In this document: positions 45,688 to 54,204 of the stretch, piece after piece | How the letters are laid out: each line of letters begins with the position of its first letter | Numbering within the stretch: the stretch's first letter is position 1 | DNA from: Bacteroidia bacterium | Lineage (GTDB): Bacteria > Bacteroidota > Bacteroidia > Palsa-965 | DNA: 64,000 nucleotides | Reading direction: 5' to 3' | Assembly: GCA_025454955.1 (NCBI GenBank) | Contig: JALONL010000002.1 | Location: forward strand, 1-64,000 | Made by a program: the position numbers and the translations under genes | The notes under the pieces: model-generated | Database searches by the model: none | The model's input: the letters and a program-made list of their open reading frames with translations, nothing else | Told to the model about the DNA's origin: nothing

Positions 45688-46199
45688 TACTGGAAGTCTT
45701 CGTAAAATTTCTCAACGATTGCATCTATTTCCTGAATGGAAACGTCTTTGTATGAAGTTGAGTTAATAAGTTTGTTTCTCATTAACTGCTTTTCATCCTG
45801 CAAATATTTGTAATAATCGCCATCCTTTGTTCTTAATGGAATTCCTGGGACTTGGTGATATTGTACGCTTGCTGTTGCAATAAGGTACAAATTGAAACCC
45901 CTCTGCTTTATTATTTCATTCTGTATTCTTAATTGCTCTTTTGTTTTTTCGACATAGGCTTTCAGTTCCTTATTTTGGAAATACAAAATGCGAACGAACT
46001 GAAAAAGCAGGACGAGGAAAACTCCGATAATGATACTTGCTATAAAAGGCGGTGTCCACATGGTATTATCGTTTTTAGGTGTTTGTTCTGAATTTACATA
46101 CGTTGCAGTTGGCAAGAAAAATCCGAGAACTATTGATGCTAAAACATTTGCTGCTACGTTTTCAATTAGTGCTTTAAAAAATCGCTGTATTGGTTTCAT
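45687..46199 (-). CDS. IS passenger, membrane protein
   Basis: A 170-residue protein with two hydrophobic helices (about 20-35, ANVLASIVLGFFLPTAT, and about 47-66, IASIIIGVFLVLLFQFVRIL), followed by a charged, mostly helical region that is probably cytoplasmic (FQNKELKAYVEKTKEQLRIQ). I recognise no family. Passenger genes of unrelated function are known in several IS1595 subgroups. The frame opens at a TTG at 46226, and the ATG at 46199 is preferred. It is transcribed ahead of the transposase from the right end. Confidence 0.7.
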   Translation of the reverse strand: MKPIQRFFKALIENVAANVLASIVLGFFLPTATYVNSEQTPKNDNTMWTPPFIASIIIGVFLVLLFQFVRILYFQNKELKAYVEKTKEQLRIQNEIIKQRGFNLYLIATASVQYHQVPGIPLRTKDGDYYKYLQDEKQLMRNKLINSTSYKDVSIQEIDAIVEKFYEDFQ

Positions 46200-46231
46200 G
46201 TGGAATCGTTTTTGGTTGATACCCAAAGTAG

Positions 46232-46239
46232 TATATTTG
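46232..46239 (+). promoter_or_regulatory. outward -7 box at the right end of the IS
   Basis: TATATTTG matches TAnnTTTG and points out of the element toward the response regulator. A TTG at 46212-46214 lies 17 bp upstream at the -33 spacing. The in-frame ATG at 46260 lies 20 nt downstream. Confidence 0.5.
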
Positions 46240-46241
46240 GG

Positions 46242-46268
46242 CTACATACCAAACTTTTAATGATTCCG
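46242..46268. repeat. right terminal inverted repeat
   Basis: Reverse complement of the left repeat with one mismatch, ending TGATTCCG. Confidence 0.9.
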
Positions 46269-46376
46269 AAAAACATTATCAAACGATACGAAATTCTTAC
46301 CGACACCAAACCCGAATTCCGCCTCGAACAAAATCAGTACATCGCCGAACTACCGCTTATTGAAGAAGAGCTATGA
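46260..46376 (+). pseudogene. 3' remnant of the kinase, restarted by an IS-borne ATG
   Basis: The last 32 codons of the kinase (IKRYEILTDTKPEFRLEQNQ and onward to LPLIEEEL) follow the right target-site copy. The final bases of the element provide an ATG at 46260 in the same frame, giving a 38-residue mini-protein. Its stop overlaps the response regulator ATG (ATGA). It has no catalytic role alone but may keep translation of the regulator coupled. Confidence 0.75.
46269..46276. repeat. 8-bp target-site duplication, right copy
   Basis: AAAAACAT, identical to the left copy at 44376-44383. Confidence 0.9.
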
Positions 46377-47122
46377 AAATATATGTAGTGGAAGATGAAC
46401 CGCTGGCTGCGGCTCACCTCATCAAAACAATCTGCTCAATTATTCCCGATGCCGAAATAGCCGGACAGGCCGACAATGTGCGCGAGGCCGTGGCGTGGCT
46501 GTCCATGAATCAGCCCGATCTTATTTTCATGGATATTCATCTGGGCGATGCGCTGTCGTTCGAAATTTTCGGGCAAACCAATGTATCGGCCCCTGTTATT
46601 TTCACCACCGCTTACGATCAATATGCCATACGCGCATTTCAGCTCAACGGCATAAGCTATCTGCTCAAACCCATTTCAGCCGATGATGTGCGCGAAGCCG
46701 TTCAAAAGCTCGACAACCTGCGCAAACATCTCGGCAATGAGGCGCTGATGCAAAATCTCATCGCACAAATCAAGGCCCCGGCTTTTCGCGAACGGTTTAT
46801 GGTTACTGCCGGAAGCAAACTCCGCTCGGTGGCGGCTGCAGAAATTGCCTGGTTTGTGTCGGAAGGACGCTACTGCAAAATTGTCACCAAAGACAATCAC
46901 AAATACCTCATCAACGACACCATGGAAAAACTCGAAGAAACACTCAGCCCTTCGCGTTTCTTCCGTATCAACCGAAAGTATATTGTGGCCATAGACAGTA
47001 TCGCCTCCATGACACCCTGGTCGAAAAGCCGCATCAAACTCGATCTTAATCCGCCCGCCGAAGATGAAGTGGTGGTGAGCGTGGAACGTTCGGCCGAGTT
47101 TAAATTCTGGCTCGATCATTAA
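46373..47122 (+). CDS. LytTR-family response regulator
   Basis: A 249-residue regulator with a receiver domain (residues 1-120) and a LytTR DNA-binding domain (about 140-245). The phospho-acceptor is D54 in LIFMDIHLGD, the acidic pocket is EDE at the start (VVEDEPLA), and the switch lysine lies in YLLKPIS. The LytTR part shows SRFFRINRKYIVAIDSI and FRERFMVTAGSKLRSV. It is the partner of the interrupted kinase; in the ancestral arrangement the stop and start overlapped as ATGA. Its expression may now depend on the promoter-like box at the end of the IS. Confidence 0.95.
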   Translation: MKIYVVEDEPLAAAHLIKTICSIIPDAEIAGQADNVREAVAWLSMNQPDLIFMDIHLGDALSFEIFGQTNVSAPVIFTTAYDQYAIRAFQLNGISYLLKPISADDVREAVQKLDNLRKHLGNEALMQNLIAQIKAPAFRERFMVTAGSKLRSVAAAEIAWFVSEGRYCKIVTKDNHKYLINDTMEKLEETLSPSRFFRINRKYIVAIDSIASMTPWSKSRIKLDLNPPAEDEVVVSVERSAEFKFWLDH

Positions 47123-47179
47123 ACGCATGATTACATTAGAAAGGGTTTCGCTCAACATCTTCTACTCACAAACTACCTT

Positions 47180-47205
47180 CAAAACCGGCCGCTGCGCCGG
47201 TTTTG
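47180..47205 (+). terminator. terminator after the response regulator
   Basis: Perfect 10-bp stem CAAAACCGGC with a 6-nt loop, 57 nt past the stop, followed by a T-rich stretch. Confidence 0.75.
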
Positions 47206-47346
47206 TGATTTTAGCGGCGTTTCATTTGAAGTAAATAAATCAGGTTAATCATTTGCACCAATATCATATATCCTGCTTTTTCAAATGCTCATGCAGGCAA
47301 TTTTCCGGTTCATTACATCTTAGTTTTCTTCGCCCTGTTGCCGCTA

Positions 47347-47354
47347 TAAGTTTG
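47347..47354 (+). promoter_or_regulatory. -7 box for the T9SS cargo gene at 47373
   Basis: TAAGTTTG fits TAnnTTTG, 18 nt upstream of the ATG. Confidence 0.4.
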
Positions 47355-47372
47355 CTGAAAAATAACAACACA

Positions 47373-48434
47373 ATGAAAACCATACTTTACACTCTTGCTC
47401 TGCTCGCCTGCTCTGCAGCCACAGCACAACCCGTCATCAATCAAAACGACGTATTCGTAATCGGCACCACCGGCCAGTATGCCTACATGTTAAATCCGTC
47501 GGTTACTTCCGGCAATCCGGGTGCAAACCAAACCTATTCCATGACCGGTGTAACGCCCGACTGGACGCTTACTCAATCTTTCGTGTCGCTGGCCAATTCT
47601 CCGTTCGGACAAAACATGCCCGCCACCGTGGTTATGCTTATCGATCAGGGCACCAGCGGCGCCTCGTACTTTACCAAAAACGCATCGGGCCTGTACCTGA
47701 ACGGCACCTACACCCCCGACTGGAACAACGCTTCCATTGTATTGGAGGAGCCTTACGTACCTGCCATGCAGGTGGCCACTTTTCCCATGACTTATCAGCA
47801 AACCAACAGCGGAACCACCTATCATGAAATTACATTCTTTGTGGGTATGGATCTTGGCCAGGGCTGGGTTACCGACTCCATCCGCCGCCGCACCACCGAA
47901 GAATACACTTATGAAATAGACGGCTGGGGCACACTCACCACACCTGCAGGAACATATACCGTACTGCGCCAGAAAACAACCACCATCACCTACGACTCTG
48001 CCGACTATTACCGCGCCGACAACAACACCTGGTTAAACAACCTTGATATATCGCAAAGCCTGTCGGTATCCTATACCTTTTGGGCTGCCGGCGAAACCTT
48101 CCCCGTGGCAGAAATGCTGGATGCGGGCGATGATGGTATGATTGACGACTGCATCTGGATTACCAGCATTACCACAGGCATTGAACCTGTAACCAACGGC
48201 CCCGCCGTGAATGCATATCCCAACCCCACAAACGGAATCATTACACTCGAATCGGCCGGCGATGCAAACAATACCTGGACACTGCTCGACCTGAACGGAC
48301 GTGTAATCAATGCCGGAAGCATCCGCAACACACGCGAAACACTTGATTTTACCGCTCTCGCCGAAGGCGTATATATGCTTAAAGTGGAAAACACCAACGG
48401 CATCACCACCAAACGAATTGTAATACAACACTAA
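47373..48434 (+). CDS. secreted protein with T9SS type A sorting domain
   Basis: A 353-residue exported protein with signal peptide (residues 1-19, KTILYTLALLACSAATAQ). The middle is an unrecognised beta-rich domain with TTPAGTYTVLRQKTTTITYD. The C-terminal about 80 residues form the sorting domain: AYPNPTNGIITLESAGDANN, LLDLNGRVINAG and ALAEGVYMLKVENTNGITTK. The frame opens earlier at 47253, but the ATG at 47373 begins the signal peptide and follows a promoter box. Confidence 0.9.
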   Translation: MKTILYTLALLACSAATAQPVINQNDVFVIGTTGQYAYMLNPSVTSGNPGANQTYSMTGVTPDWTLTQSFVSLANSPFGQNMPATVVMLIDQGTSGASYFTKNASGLYLNGTYTPDWNNASIVLEEPYVPAMQVATFPMTYQQTNSGTTYHEITFFVGMDLGQGWVTDSIRRRTTEEYTYEIDGWGTLTTPAGTYTVLRQKTTTITYDSADYYRADNNTWLNNLDISQSLSVSYTFWAAGETFPVAEMLDAGDDGMIDDCIWITSITTGIEPVTNGPAVNAYPNPTNGIITLESAGDANNTWTLLDLNGRVINAGSIRNTRETLDFTALAEGVYMLKVENTNGITTKRIVIQH

Positions 48435-48512
48435 TCCGGGCAAACACAATATCCCCACGCACTGTCTGGGGGGACAGTGGCCGCTTTTACGGAGAGGCGG
48501 CAAGTGGACAGG

Positions 48513-48540
48513 GCCGGGGCAATGCGCTCCGGCTTTTGCT
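48513..48540 (+). terminator. terminator after the 47373 gene
   Basis: Eight-bp GC stem with one wobble pair (GCCGGGGC, 5-nt loop, GCTCCGGC), followed by a short T-rich run just before the converging gene. Confidence 0.6.
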
Positions 48541-48541
48541 T

Positions 48542-49903
48542 TTATTCACTCACACAAAAACTTCCCCGGTATATTTTCCCTTCATCCGTTGCAATATGGT
48601 AGAAATAAATACCCGAGGCATAATTACCCACCTCCACAAAAAACACACTTTCGTGCCCTGCCGATGATAAAATCATTTGCCCGAGGCTGTTGGTGATAAA
48701 TACACGATAGCCCGTGTGTTCGGGCAACGTAAACTGCACCCGGTCGGCAGCCGGATTGGGCACGGGCAGCAAGGTTTGTTCCTGAATCACTTCCGGCAAT
48801 GAAGTAGTGAGGAAACCGCAAGTATCTGTATAGCTTCCGCCCACCCATTCCACAAAACCGGTGGTGGATGGCACACTGTCAAACATTAGGTTAGGCACAA
48901 AAAACACCGCACTGTCGAGCGCAGCACAATGACGTGGCGCGTAAGTAAGCGAGTTGCCTAAACTGCACCACTGCGTTCCGTCCCACGTACACACGTCCTC
49001 TGCCGGCACACCTCCGGCCAGCTCAAAACCGCCCGATACATATAGTTTACCACCCATTACAGCCATCCCGGTTACATTTGAAAGAACATAATTACCGTGA
49101 ACTCCACCGCCCGGACTTATCCAGGTATTGGTTATTGTGTCGAGTTTGAGAACGGAACCCAACATATCATTCCCATTTGTGAACCGGCCCAGATAAATCT
49201 CGTCGTTAAACACACAAAATGTTTCTATAATCGCATTTAAGTGCTGCCCAACAGGCTGCCAGCCATTACCTGTGAACTTATGCAGATAAGACAAACTGTC
49301 TGTTGCCGAACGACCATAAGCATAGAGCTGGTTTCGATGAATTAATGTACCATAAACACCCCCATTAAATTGGCCCAATCCCATATCGTACCAGTTAACT
49401 CCATCCCAGCGGGCAATTGAATAAAAAGGCACTCCGTTAATTGTATCTCTCCCCCAATTTGTGGAAATAATTAAATCATTCCCCAATTGCTGAAAAGAAT
49501 AAGCCCCTCCGGTTCGCAAATGCCCTATTGAGTCGAAAGCGGTTCCGTTCCATCTCACCACATAACCGGGATCTGCCTGACTCCAGTCAACAAAAGATCC
49601 CCCAAATACGTAATCATTATTATACTTACCCACACTGTAATAATTGGGCGATGTGGCAAATGAAGGAATACCCGATGGCACCCAGGCCGTATCGTCCCAC
49701 ACCGCTATGCCCTGTGCAGGTATATTGCCTGCCATTTCAAATGCCCCCACGGCAATTACTTTATCGGTCACCGTATCGCCATAAAGCCGGTAAATTGAAA
49801 GTGGTGTACTGCCCGGATGATGCAGCCAGTTCTGGGCTTGTACAACAGGTATGTGAAGCAAAAAAACAAGAAGCGGGAATATCCCTTTTGAAATCAATTG
49901 CAT
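48542..49903 (-). CDS. kelch-like propeller protein with T9SS sorting domain
   Basis: A 453-residue exported protein with signal peptide GIFPLLVFLLHIPVVQAQ. About 350 residues of repeats follow with strands such as GIAVWDDTAWVPSG, RWDGVNWYDMGLGQFNGGVY and TWDGTQWCSLGNSL, which suggest a propeller. It ends with the type A sorting domain, VPNPAADRVQFTLPEHTGY and YASGIYFYHIATDEGKIYRG. No catalytic residues are recognised. It is probably a surface-bound or released binding protein that uses SprA. Confidence 0.85.
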   Translation of the reverse strand: MQLISKGIFPLLVFLLHIPVVQAQNWLHHPGSTPLSIYRLYGDTVTDKVIAVGAFEMAGNIPAQGIAVWDDTAWVPSGIPSFATSPNYYSVGKYNNDYVFGGSFVDWSQADPGYVVRWNGTAFDSIGHLRTGGAYSFQQLGNDLIISTNWGRDTINGVPFYSIARWDGVNWYDMGLGQFNGGVYGTLIHRNQLYAYGRSATDSLSYLHKFTGNGWQPVGQHLNAIIETFCVFNDEIYLGRFTNGNDMLGSVLKLDTITNTWISPGGGVHGNYVLSNVTGMAVMGGKLYVSGGFELAGGVPAEDVCTWDGTQWCSLGNSLTYAPRHCAALDSAVFFVPNLMFDSVPSTTGFVEWVGGSYTDTCGFLTTSLPEVIQEQTLLPVPNPAADRVQFTLPEHTGYRVFITNSLGQMILSSAGHESVFFVEVGNYASGIYFYHIATDEGKIYRGSFCVSE

Positions 49904-49993
49904 GAAAACGGGATTATAGATTGATAGTAAATCTACACCAACAGAATCTTATTCCCGAATAAATTCCATTAAAAACATTTAATAAGATTTACT

Positions 49994-50413
49994 TTAAAAT
50001 TCCACCTGCACACCCATACTCCATTCCTGCCTGCGAGCCACACCCTGTTTATTTACAAACACTGCCGGATTCCAGCAGGGCATCTCAAAAAACACCACCA
50101 TAATTTCCAGAATATGAAGATTGTCGGCAGGAAGATATAATTGAATAAATTGAATTTTCCCTAATGTATCCACAGTAACTCTCACCATAAATTTTCCGCA
50201 CACAGCCCGCACGCTGTCGGGCAATTCGCGTTTTAACCAGGCAAGCATGGAGTCGTTACCCCCGGGAAACGAAGGTTTGGTGAATCCCTGCAGTGGCTCC
50301 TCAACAGGTTTAAGTTCACAAAAATGAACCTGTTCTACTTTCTTTTGCTGTGCCGCTGCAAAAGTGCTGCACATCAGAAACCCCAAAAGAATAAACAGTT
50401 TATTTACCTGCAT
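49994..50413 (-). CDS. exported TonB C-terminal-like protein
   Basis: A 139-residue protein with signal peptide (LFILLGFLMCSTFAAAQ) and a domain like the C-terminus of TonB as found in Bacteroidota: FPGGNDSMLAWLKRELP, GKFMVRVTVDTLGKIQFIQL, MPCWNPAVFVNKQGV and the closing strand SMGVQVEF. No membrane anchor or proline-rich linker is present, so it cannot act as a classic energy transducer by itself. It may be a periplasmic adaptor. It is not in an evident operon. Confidence 0.65.
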   Translation of the reverse strand: MQVNKLFILLGFLMCSTFAAAQQKKVEQVHFCELKPVEEPLQGFTKPSFPGGNDSMLAWLKRELPDSVRAVCGKFMVRVTVDTLGKIQFIQLYLPADNLHILEIMVVFFEMPCWNPAVFVNKQGVARRQEWSMGVQVEF

Positions 50414-50422
50414 AAAAAAACC

Positions 50423-50441
50423 GGCTCTTTCAGAGCCGGCA
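50423..50441 (-). terminator. terminator of the 50458 adhesin gene
   Basis: Perfect 8-bp stem CCGGCTCT with a 3-nt loop, followed by an A/T run. Confidence 0.75.
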
Positions 50442-50457
50442 AAATTATTATTAGTAC

Positions 50458-52839
50458 TTATTTAATTACCGTAACACTTCCAAAAAGCTCGTGCTTCTCA
50501 AACATATTATCGGTAAAAACAATCCGATACACATACACATCCTGCTGCACCACATCGCTACCGGTATTATTGAAACGGCCATTCCAGTTCTCGCCGGGTT
50601 TGGTGCTTTCAAACACTTTATTTCCCCAACGGTCAAACACCAGCACGAGATAATCCTGATCGAGAATATTGGTAAATACCGGCCCCCAGGTATCATTAAG
50701 TCCGCTGCCATCGGGTGTAAAGGCATTGGGTACCCAGAAAGTGTGGTAATCATTTACGCGAATGGTGACAAAAGCCGTATCCACACAGCCCGAATCGTTG
50801 GCCACGGCAAGCATTACATCATATACTCCGAACAATTCGTAGGTGTGCGTCGGGCTCCATACAGTGCTGGTAGTGTTGTCGGCAAAGTCCCAGATCCAGG
50901 AGGTTACACCGGTGCTCTGGTTGGTAAATGTAATGGTGGGATTTAAAATGCTTGTAAACGTGGGCGTGGCAGTAAATGCGGCCACGGGCTGCGGATACGT
51001 GTTTATCATGCACGGATACGATTGCGTGGTGCTGCAGCCGGGCGGCACGGTTACGGTAAGCGCCACATCGTGACAGCCGGGCGTGGTAAAGAGGTGCGCC
51101 GGGTTTTGGGTGGTTGACGTGGGGCCGCCATCGTCGAAATCCCAGAAGAAGGTAGTGCCTGCCGGGTAGTTGCCCGAAGTCATGGTAAACTGCACCTGCA
51201 GCGGTGTGCAGCCATAAGTGGTGTCGGCCACAAAGCTTACCACGGGCAGCGGAACCACAGCCACCGAAATCTGTGCGGTGTTGGTTTGTCCGCAACCGTC
51301 GGTAATGCTTACGGTGTAGGTGGTATTGCTGCCGGGTGTGACGTTTACCGATGCCCCGCTAAGGTTGCCGGGCTGCCAGTTGTAGGTATAGTTGCCATCG
51401 CCGCCGCTGCCTAATGCAGTGAGCGTGGCCGGACTGCCCGCACATACCGATGCTGCCGAGGTGGACGCAGCCACACTCACCGGCCCGTTTACCGTTACCG
51501 TAATGGTAAACGGCCCTGCCGTGCAGCCCTGCCCGTCAACTGCGCTTACCGTGTAGGTGGTGGTGGCAGCCGGACTCACCGTGTGCGAAGGCTGGTTGGG
51601 CAAACTATTGCTCCACGAATACACAATGGGCGGATTGCCATTGGGTATGGTTAAACTGATGGTGGCTTGCCCGCCCGGACAAACAGTAGTATTGGGCGAA
51701 GCCGTGGCCACAAGCGTATTGTTTTGCAGCACCACCACCGTATCGGTAGAAGAACAGCCCGTGCCCTGATCGAGAATGGTTACCGTGTATGTGCCCGCGG
51801 GCACCCCCGTGGCCGTATTGGTGCTGCTCACGTTCGGGCTCCACGTATAGGTAAACGGCCCGGGCCCGGTAACGTTTACCGATGCCGAACCATTGCTGGC
51901 CGTACAGGTGGCCGAAACCGATGAAGTGGTAAATGTAAACGAGCCAATCACAAACGGCTGCGAAGCCGGGAAAATGGCCACGTTGCCGCATAAATCGGTT
52001 ACAGGGCCCACAAGGTTGGCATTGAATGTACCCGCATTGGTAATGGCCGGTGAAATGGTAACCGTATAAGTGTTGGTATAAGTACCGCCCGCCGCACAAA
52101 CCGGCGAGGTAACCGAAGTAACCGTATAAGGCCCGCCCGGTCCGGTTATGCTAAAGTCGCCGGCCTGAACAGTGTTGCAAAGTATGTTTTCGGAGAAAGT
52201 AACTACCAACTGCGATGCCCCGCAGCCCGGGTTGTTTACGCCCGTAAGCGTGGGCGGAACCTGGTCGAAAATTACCGCCGTGGAAGCCCCGAAGTTAATG
52301 GTATAGCCGTTTTGCGACGACGAGAAGTTACTCACATTTACCACATAGGTTTGACCTACAGTTACCGGCACCACTGCATTGAAAGGTGTGCCGGTGGCCG
52401 ATTGCGAACTGGATGTGGAAGCACCATTGGGCCCTGTGTTGCCGGGAGTAACCGAAAAGTTGCAGCTTACTTCAAGTCCCGGATTGGTAAAAATTTGTGA
52501 GCAGTTGGCGTTGGTAAGGTTATATACCGCCCAGTCGTAATCGTCGTTGCTGTTGTTGGGGGTAATGAGAAAGCTGAGGTTGCCGCTTTGCTGTACGGTA
52601 AACGTGTACCACACATCGTTCAGCTCGCCCGAGCCGAGACAGGACGAGCCGCTGTTAATTTCGTTGGGGTAATTGCCTTCGCCGCTGTAGGAAACGGTGG
52701 TAGAGTAAACGTTCTGGCAAATGGGAATGGCGCCAAGACAATCCTGTACGGTGGGGGTTTGTGCAAAGAGGCTGCTGCTCCACATAAAAAACAGAGCCAG
52801 CAGCGTAAAAGCTTTGGATTTGCAGGGGATGGTATTCAT
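50458..52839 (-). CDS. PKD-domain secreted protein with gliding-motility C-terminal domain
   Basis: A 793-residue exported protein with signal peptide (KAFTLLALFFMWSSSLFAQ). The N-terminal domain (VWYTFTVQQSGNLSFLITPN) is of a carbohydrate- or protein-binding beta type. Ig-like and PKD domains follow, for example FFWDFDDGGPTSTTQNPAHL and WIWDFADNTTSTVWSPTHTY. The C-terminus is the gliding motility-associated type B domain (WVPNAFTPDGSGLNDTWGPV, VLVFDRWGNKVFES). The ATG at 52839 is preferred to 52866 because a promoter box lies between them. It is likely a surface adhesin secreted through SprA. Confidence 0.92.
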   Translation of the reverse strand: MNTIPCKSKAFTLLALFFMWSSSLFAQTPTVQDCLGAIPICQNVYSTTVSYSGEGNYPNEINSGSSCLGSGELNDVWYTFTVQQSGNLSFLITPNNSNDDYDWAVYNLTNANCSQIFTNPGLEVSCNFSVTPGNTGPNGASTSSSQSATGTPFNAVVPVTVGQTYVVNVSNFSSSQNGYTINFGASTAVIFDQVPPTLTGVNNPGCGASQLVVTFSENILCNTVQAGDFSITGPGGPYTVTSVTSPVCAAGGTYTNTYTVTISPAITNAGTFNANLVGPVTDLCGNVAIFPASQPFVIGSFTFTTSSVSATCTASNGSASVNVTGPGPFTYTWSPNVSSTNTATGVPAGTYTVTILDQGTGCSSTDTVVVLQNNTLVATASPNTTVCPGGQATISLTIPNGNPPIVYSWSNSLPNQPSHTVSPAATTTYTVSAVDGQGCTAGPFTITVTVNGPVSVAASTSAASVCAGSPATLTALGSGGDGNYTYNWQPGNLSGASVNVTPGSNTTYTVSITDGCGQTNTAQISVAVVPLPVVSFVADTTYGCTPLQVQFTMTSGNYPAGTTFFWDFDDGGPTSTTQNPAHLFTTPGCHDVALTVTVPPGCSTTQSYPCMINTYPQPVAAFTATPTFTSILNPTITFTNQSTGVTSWIWDFADNTTSTVWSPTHTYELFGVYDVMLAVANDSGCVDTAFVTIRVNDYHTFWVPNAFTPDGSGLNDTWGPVFTNILDQDYLVLVFDRWGNKVFESTKPGENWNGRFNNTGSDVVQQDVYVYRIVFTDNMFEKHELFGSVTVIK

Positions 52840-52846
52840 TGTCAGG

Positions 52847-52854
52847 CAAATGTA
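52847..52854 (-). promoter_or_regulatory. -7 box for the 50458-52839 adhesin
   Basis: TACATTTG on the minus strand, 7 nt from the ATG. Confidence 0.45.
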
Positions 52855-53111
52855 CGAGTTCGGCATGGCATGTTTGCATTAATCTTGTTTAATCGGCGGC
52901 ACCAACCCTGCAACTGGCACGAAAGGGGAAAAAATCGTGCCATGAATGGCATTTTAAGTCCGATGAAACCGTATTTCGGGGCCGTTAACCGCAATTTAAG
53001 ACGAACTAAAAACAAGTTTCCCCTATGCTTTGCTTATAATTTGATATTAAACCGGCACTAAATCAGATAATAAAATTTGCCCCAACCCGTTTTCCGCTGC
53101 CGGGGAAATCC

Positions 53112-53119
53112 TAATTTTG
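53112..53119 (+). promoter_or_regulatory. -7 box for mdh
   Basis: TAATTTTG fits TAnnTTTG, 39 nt upstream of the ATG. Confidence 0.45.
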
Positions 53120-53158
53120 CCCGTCTCTGAATCAAAACGACTCAATTCAACAATACTC

Positions 53159-54097
53159 ATGAAAGTAACCGTAGTAGGTGCCGGCAACGTAGGTGCCACC
53201 TGTGCCGATGTAATCGCACACAAAGAACTCTGCAACGAATTGGTACTGGTTGATATCAAGCCCAACTTTGCCGAAGGCAAGGCGCTCGACATCTGGCAAA
53301 CCGCCCCCATTAATCTGTATGATACCCGCATTAAGGGTTCGACAGATGATTACACCAAAACAGCCAACTCGGATGTGGTGGTAATTACCTCGGGACTTCC
53401 GCGCAAGCCCGGCATGAGCCGCGACGATTTGATTTCAACCAACGCGGCCATTGTAAAAAGCGTAACCGAAAACATCATTGCGCATTCGCCCAATGCCATC
53501 ATCATCATCGTATCCAACCCGCTCGATGTGATGACCTACTGCGCTTACCTCACCGCCAAAATTGATCCGAGCCGCGTATTCGGTATGGCCGGTATTCTCG
53601 ATACTGCCCGCTACCGCGCATTCCTGGCCGAAGCCCTCAACGTATCGCCCAAAGACATTCAGGCTGTACTCATGGGCGGCCACGGCGATACCATGGTGCC
53701 CCTGCCCCGCTACACCACGGTAGGCGGCATTCCGGTTACCGAACTCATTGGCAAGGAAGAACTCGACGCCATTGTGGAACGCACCAAAAAAGGCGGCGGA
53801 GAACTTGTAAACCTGCTCGGCACCTCGGCATGGTATGCGCCCGGTGCGGCTGCCGCTCAAATGGTAGAAGCCATTCTGCGCGACCAGAAACGCATTTTCC
53901 CCGTATGCGCATGGCTCCAGGGCGAATACGGCCTCAACGGCGTGTACATGGGCGTACCCGTGAAACTCGGCCGCAAAGGCATTGAGCAGATCATCGAACT
54001 CAAGCTCAACGACGACGAAATGAAGCTCGTAAATGAGTCGGCCGCTGCCGTGCGCGAAGTAATGGCCGTGCTCGACAACATGAACGCCACAGCTTAA
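53159..54097 (+). CDS. mdh: malate dehydrogenase
   Basis: A 312-residue NAD-dependent enzyme that interconverts malate and oxaloacetate in the TCA cycle. The Rossmann loop VTVVGAGNVGATCADVI, the catalytic loop arginines in SGLPRKPGMSRDDL, the segment IVSNPLDVMTY and the active-site histidine in MGGHGDTMVPL are present. It is of the LDH-like MDH type common in Bacteroidota. The ATG at 53159 is preferred over 53117, which is not at the family start. It is monocistronic, with a terminator after it. Confidence 0.96.
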   Translation: MKVTVVGAGNVGATCADVIAHKELCNELVLVDIKPNFAEGKALDIWQTAPINLYDTRIKGSTDDYTKTANSDVVVITSGLPRKPGMSRDDLISTNAAIVKSVTENIIAHSPNAIIIIVSNPLDVMTYCAYLTAKIDPSRVFGMAGILDTARYRAFLAEALNVSPKDIQAVLMGGHGDTMVPLPRYTTVGGIPVTELIGKEELDAIVERTKKGGGELVNLLGTSAWYAPGAAAAQMVEAILRDQKRIFPVCAWLQGEYGLNGVYMGVPVKLGRKGIEQIIELKLNDDEMKLVNESAAAVREVMAVLDNMNATA

Positions 54098-54114
54098 TTC
54101 ATTGCTATAACAGC

Positions 54115-54181
54115 AGAAGGCCGCACCCGCACCCTCACTCACGCATATACTGCGGAAACAGGGAAACGGTGGCGGCCTTCT
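54115..54181 (+). terminator. terminator after mdh (long loop)
   Basis: AGAAGGCCGC pairs with GCGGCCTTCT across a 47-nt loop and runs into a T-tract. Confidence 0.55.
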
Positions 54182-54204
54182 TTTTGGCCCCACTTTCACG
54201 TAGT

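Larger units (their letters stand above)
44384..46268. mobile_element. IS1595-family (ISXO2-like) insertion element with passenger genes, 1,885 bp
   Basis: The ends are 27-bp inverted repeats that differ at one position. They begin CGGAATCATTAAAAG at 44384-44410 and 46242-46268. The flanks are an 8-bp duplication. The element carries a transposase, a 73-residue protein and a 170-residue membrane protein. The transposase is read on the minus strand relative to the interrupted kinase. The lower GC content compared with the flanks agrees with recent arrival. Removal of the element and one repeat copy restores the kinase reading frame exactly. Confidence 0.95.

Noticed and set aside
42717..46376. 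Programmed frameshift or a split kinase gene as the cause of the odd kinase C-terminus
   Set aside because: The exact 8-bp duplication, inverted ends and transposase show that an insertion explains the break.
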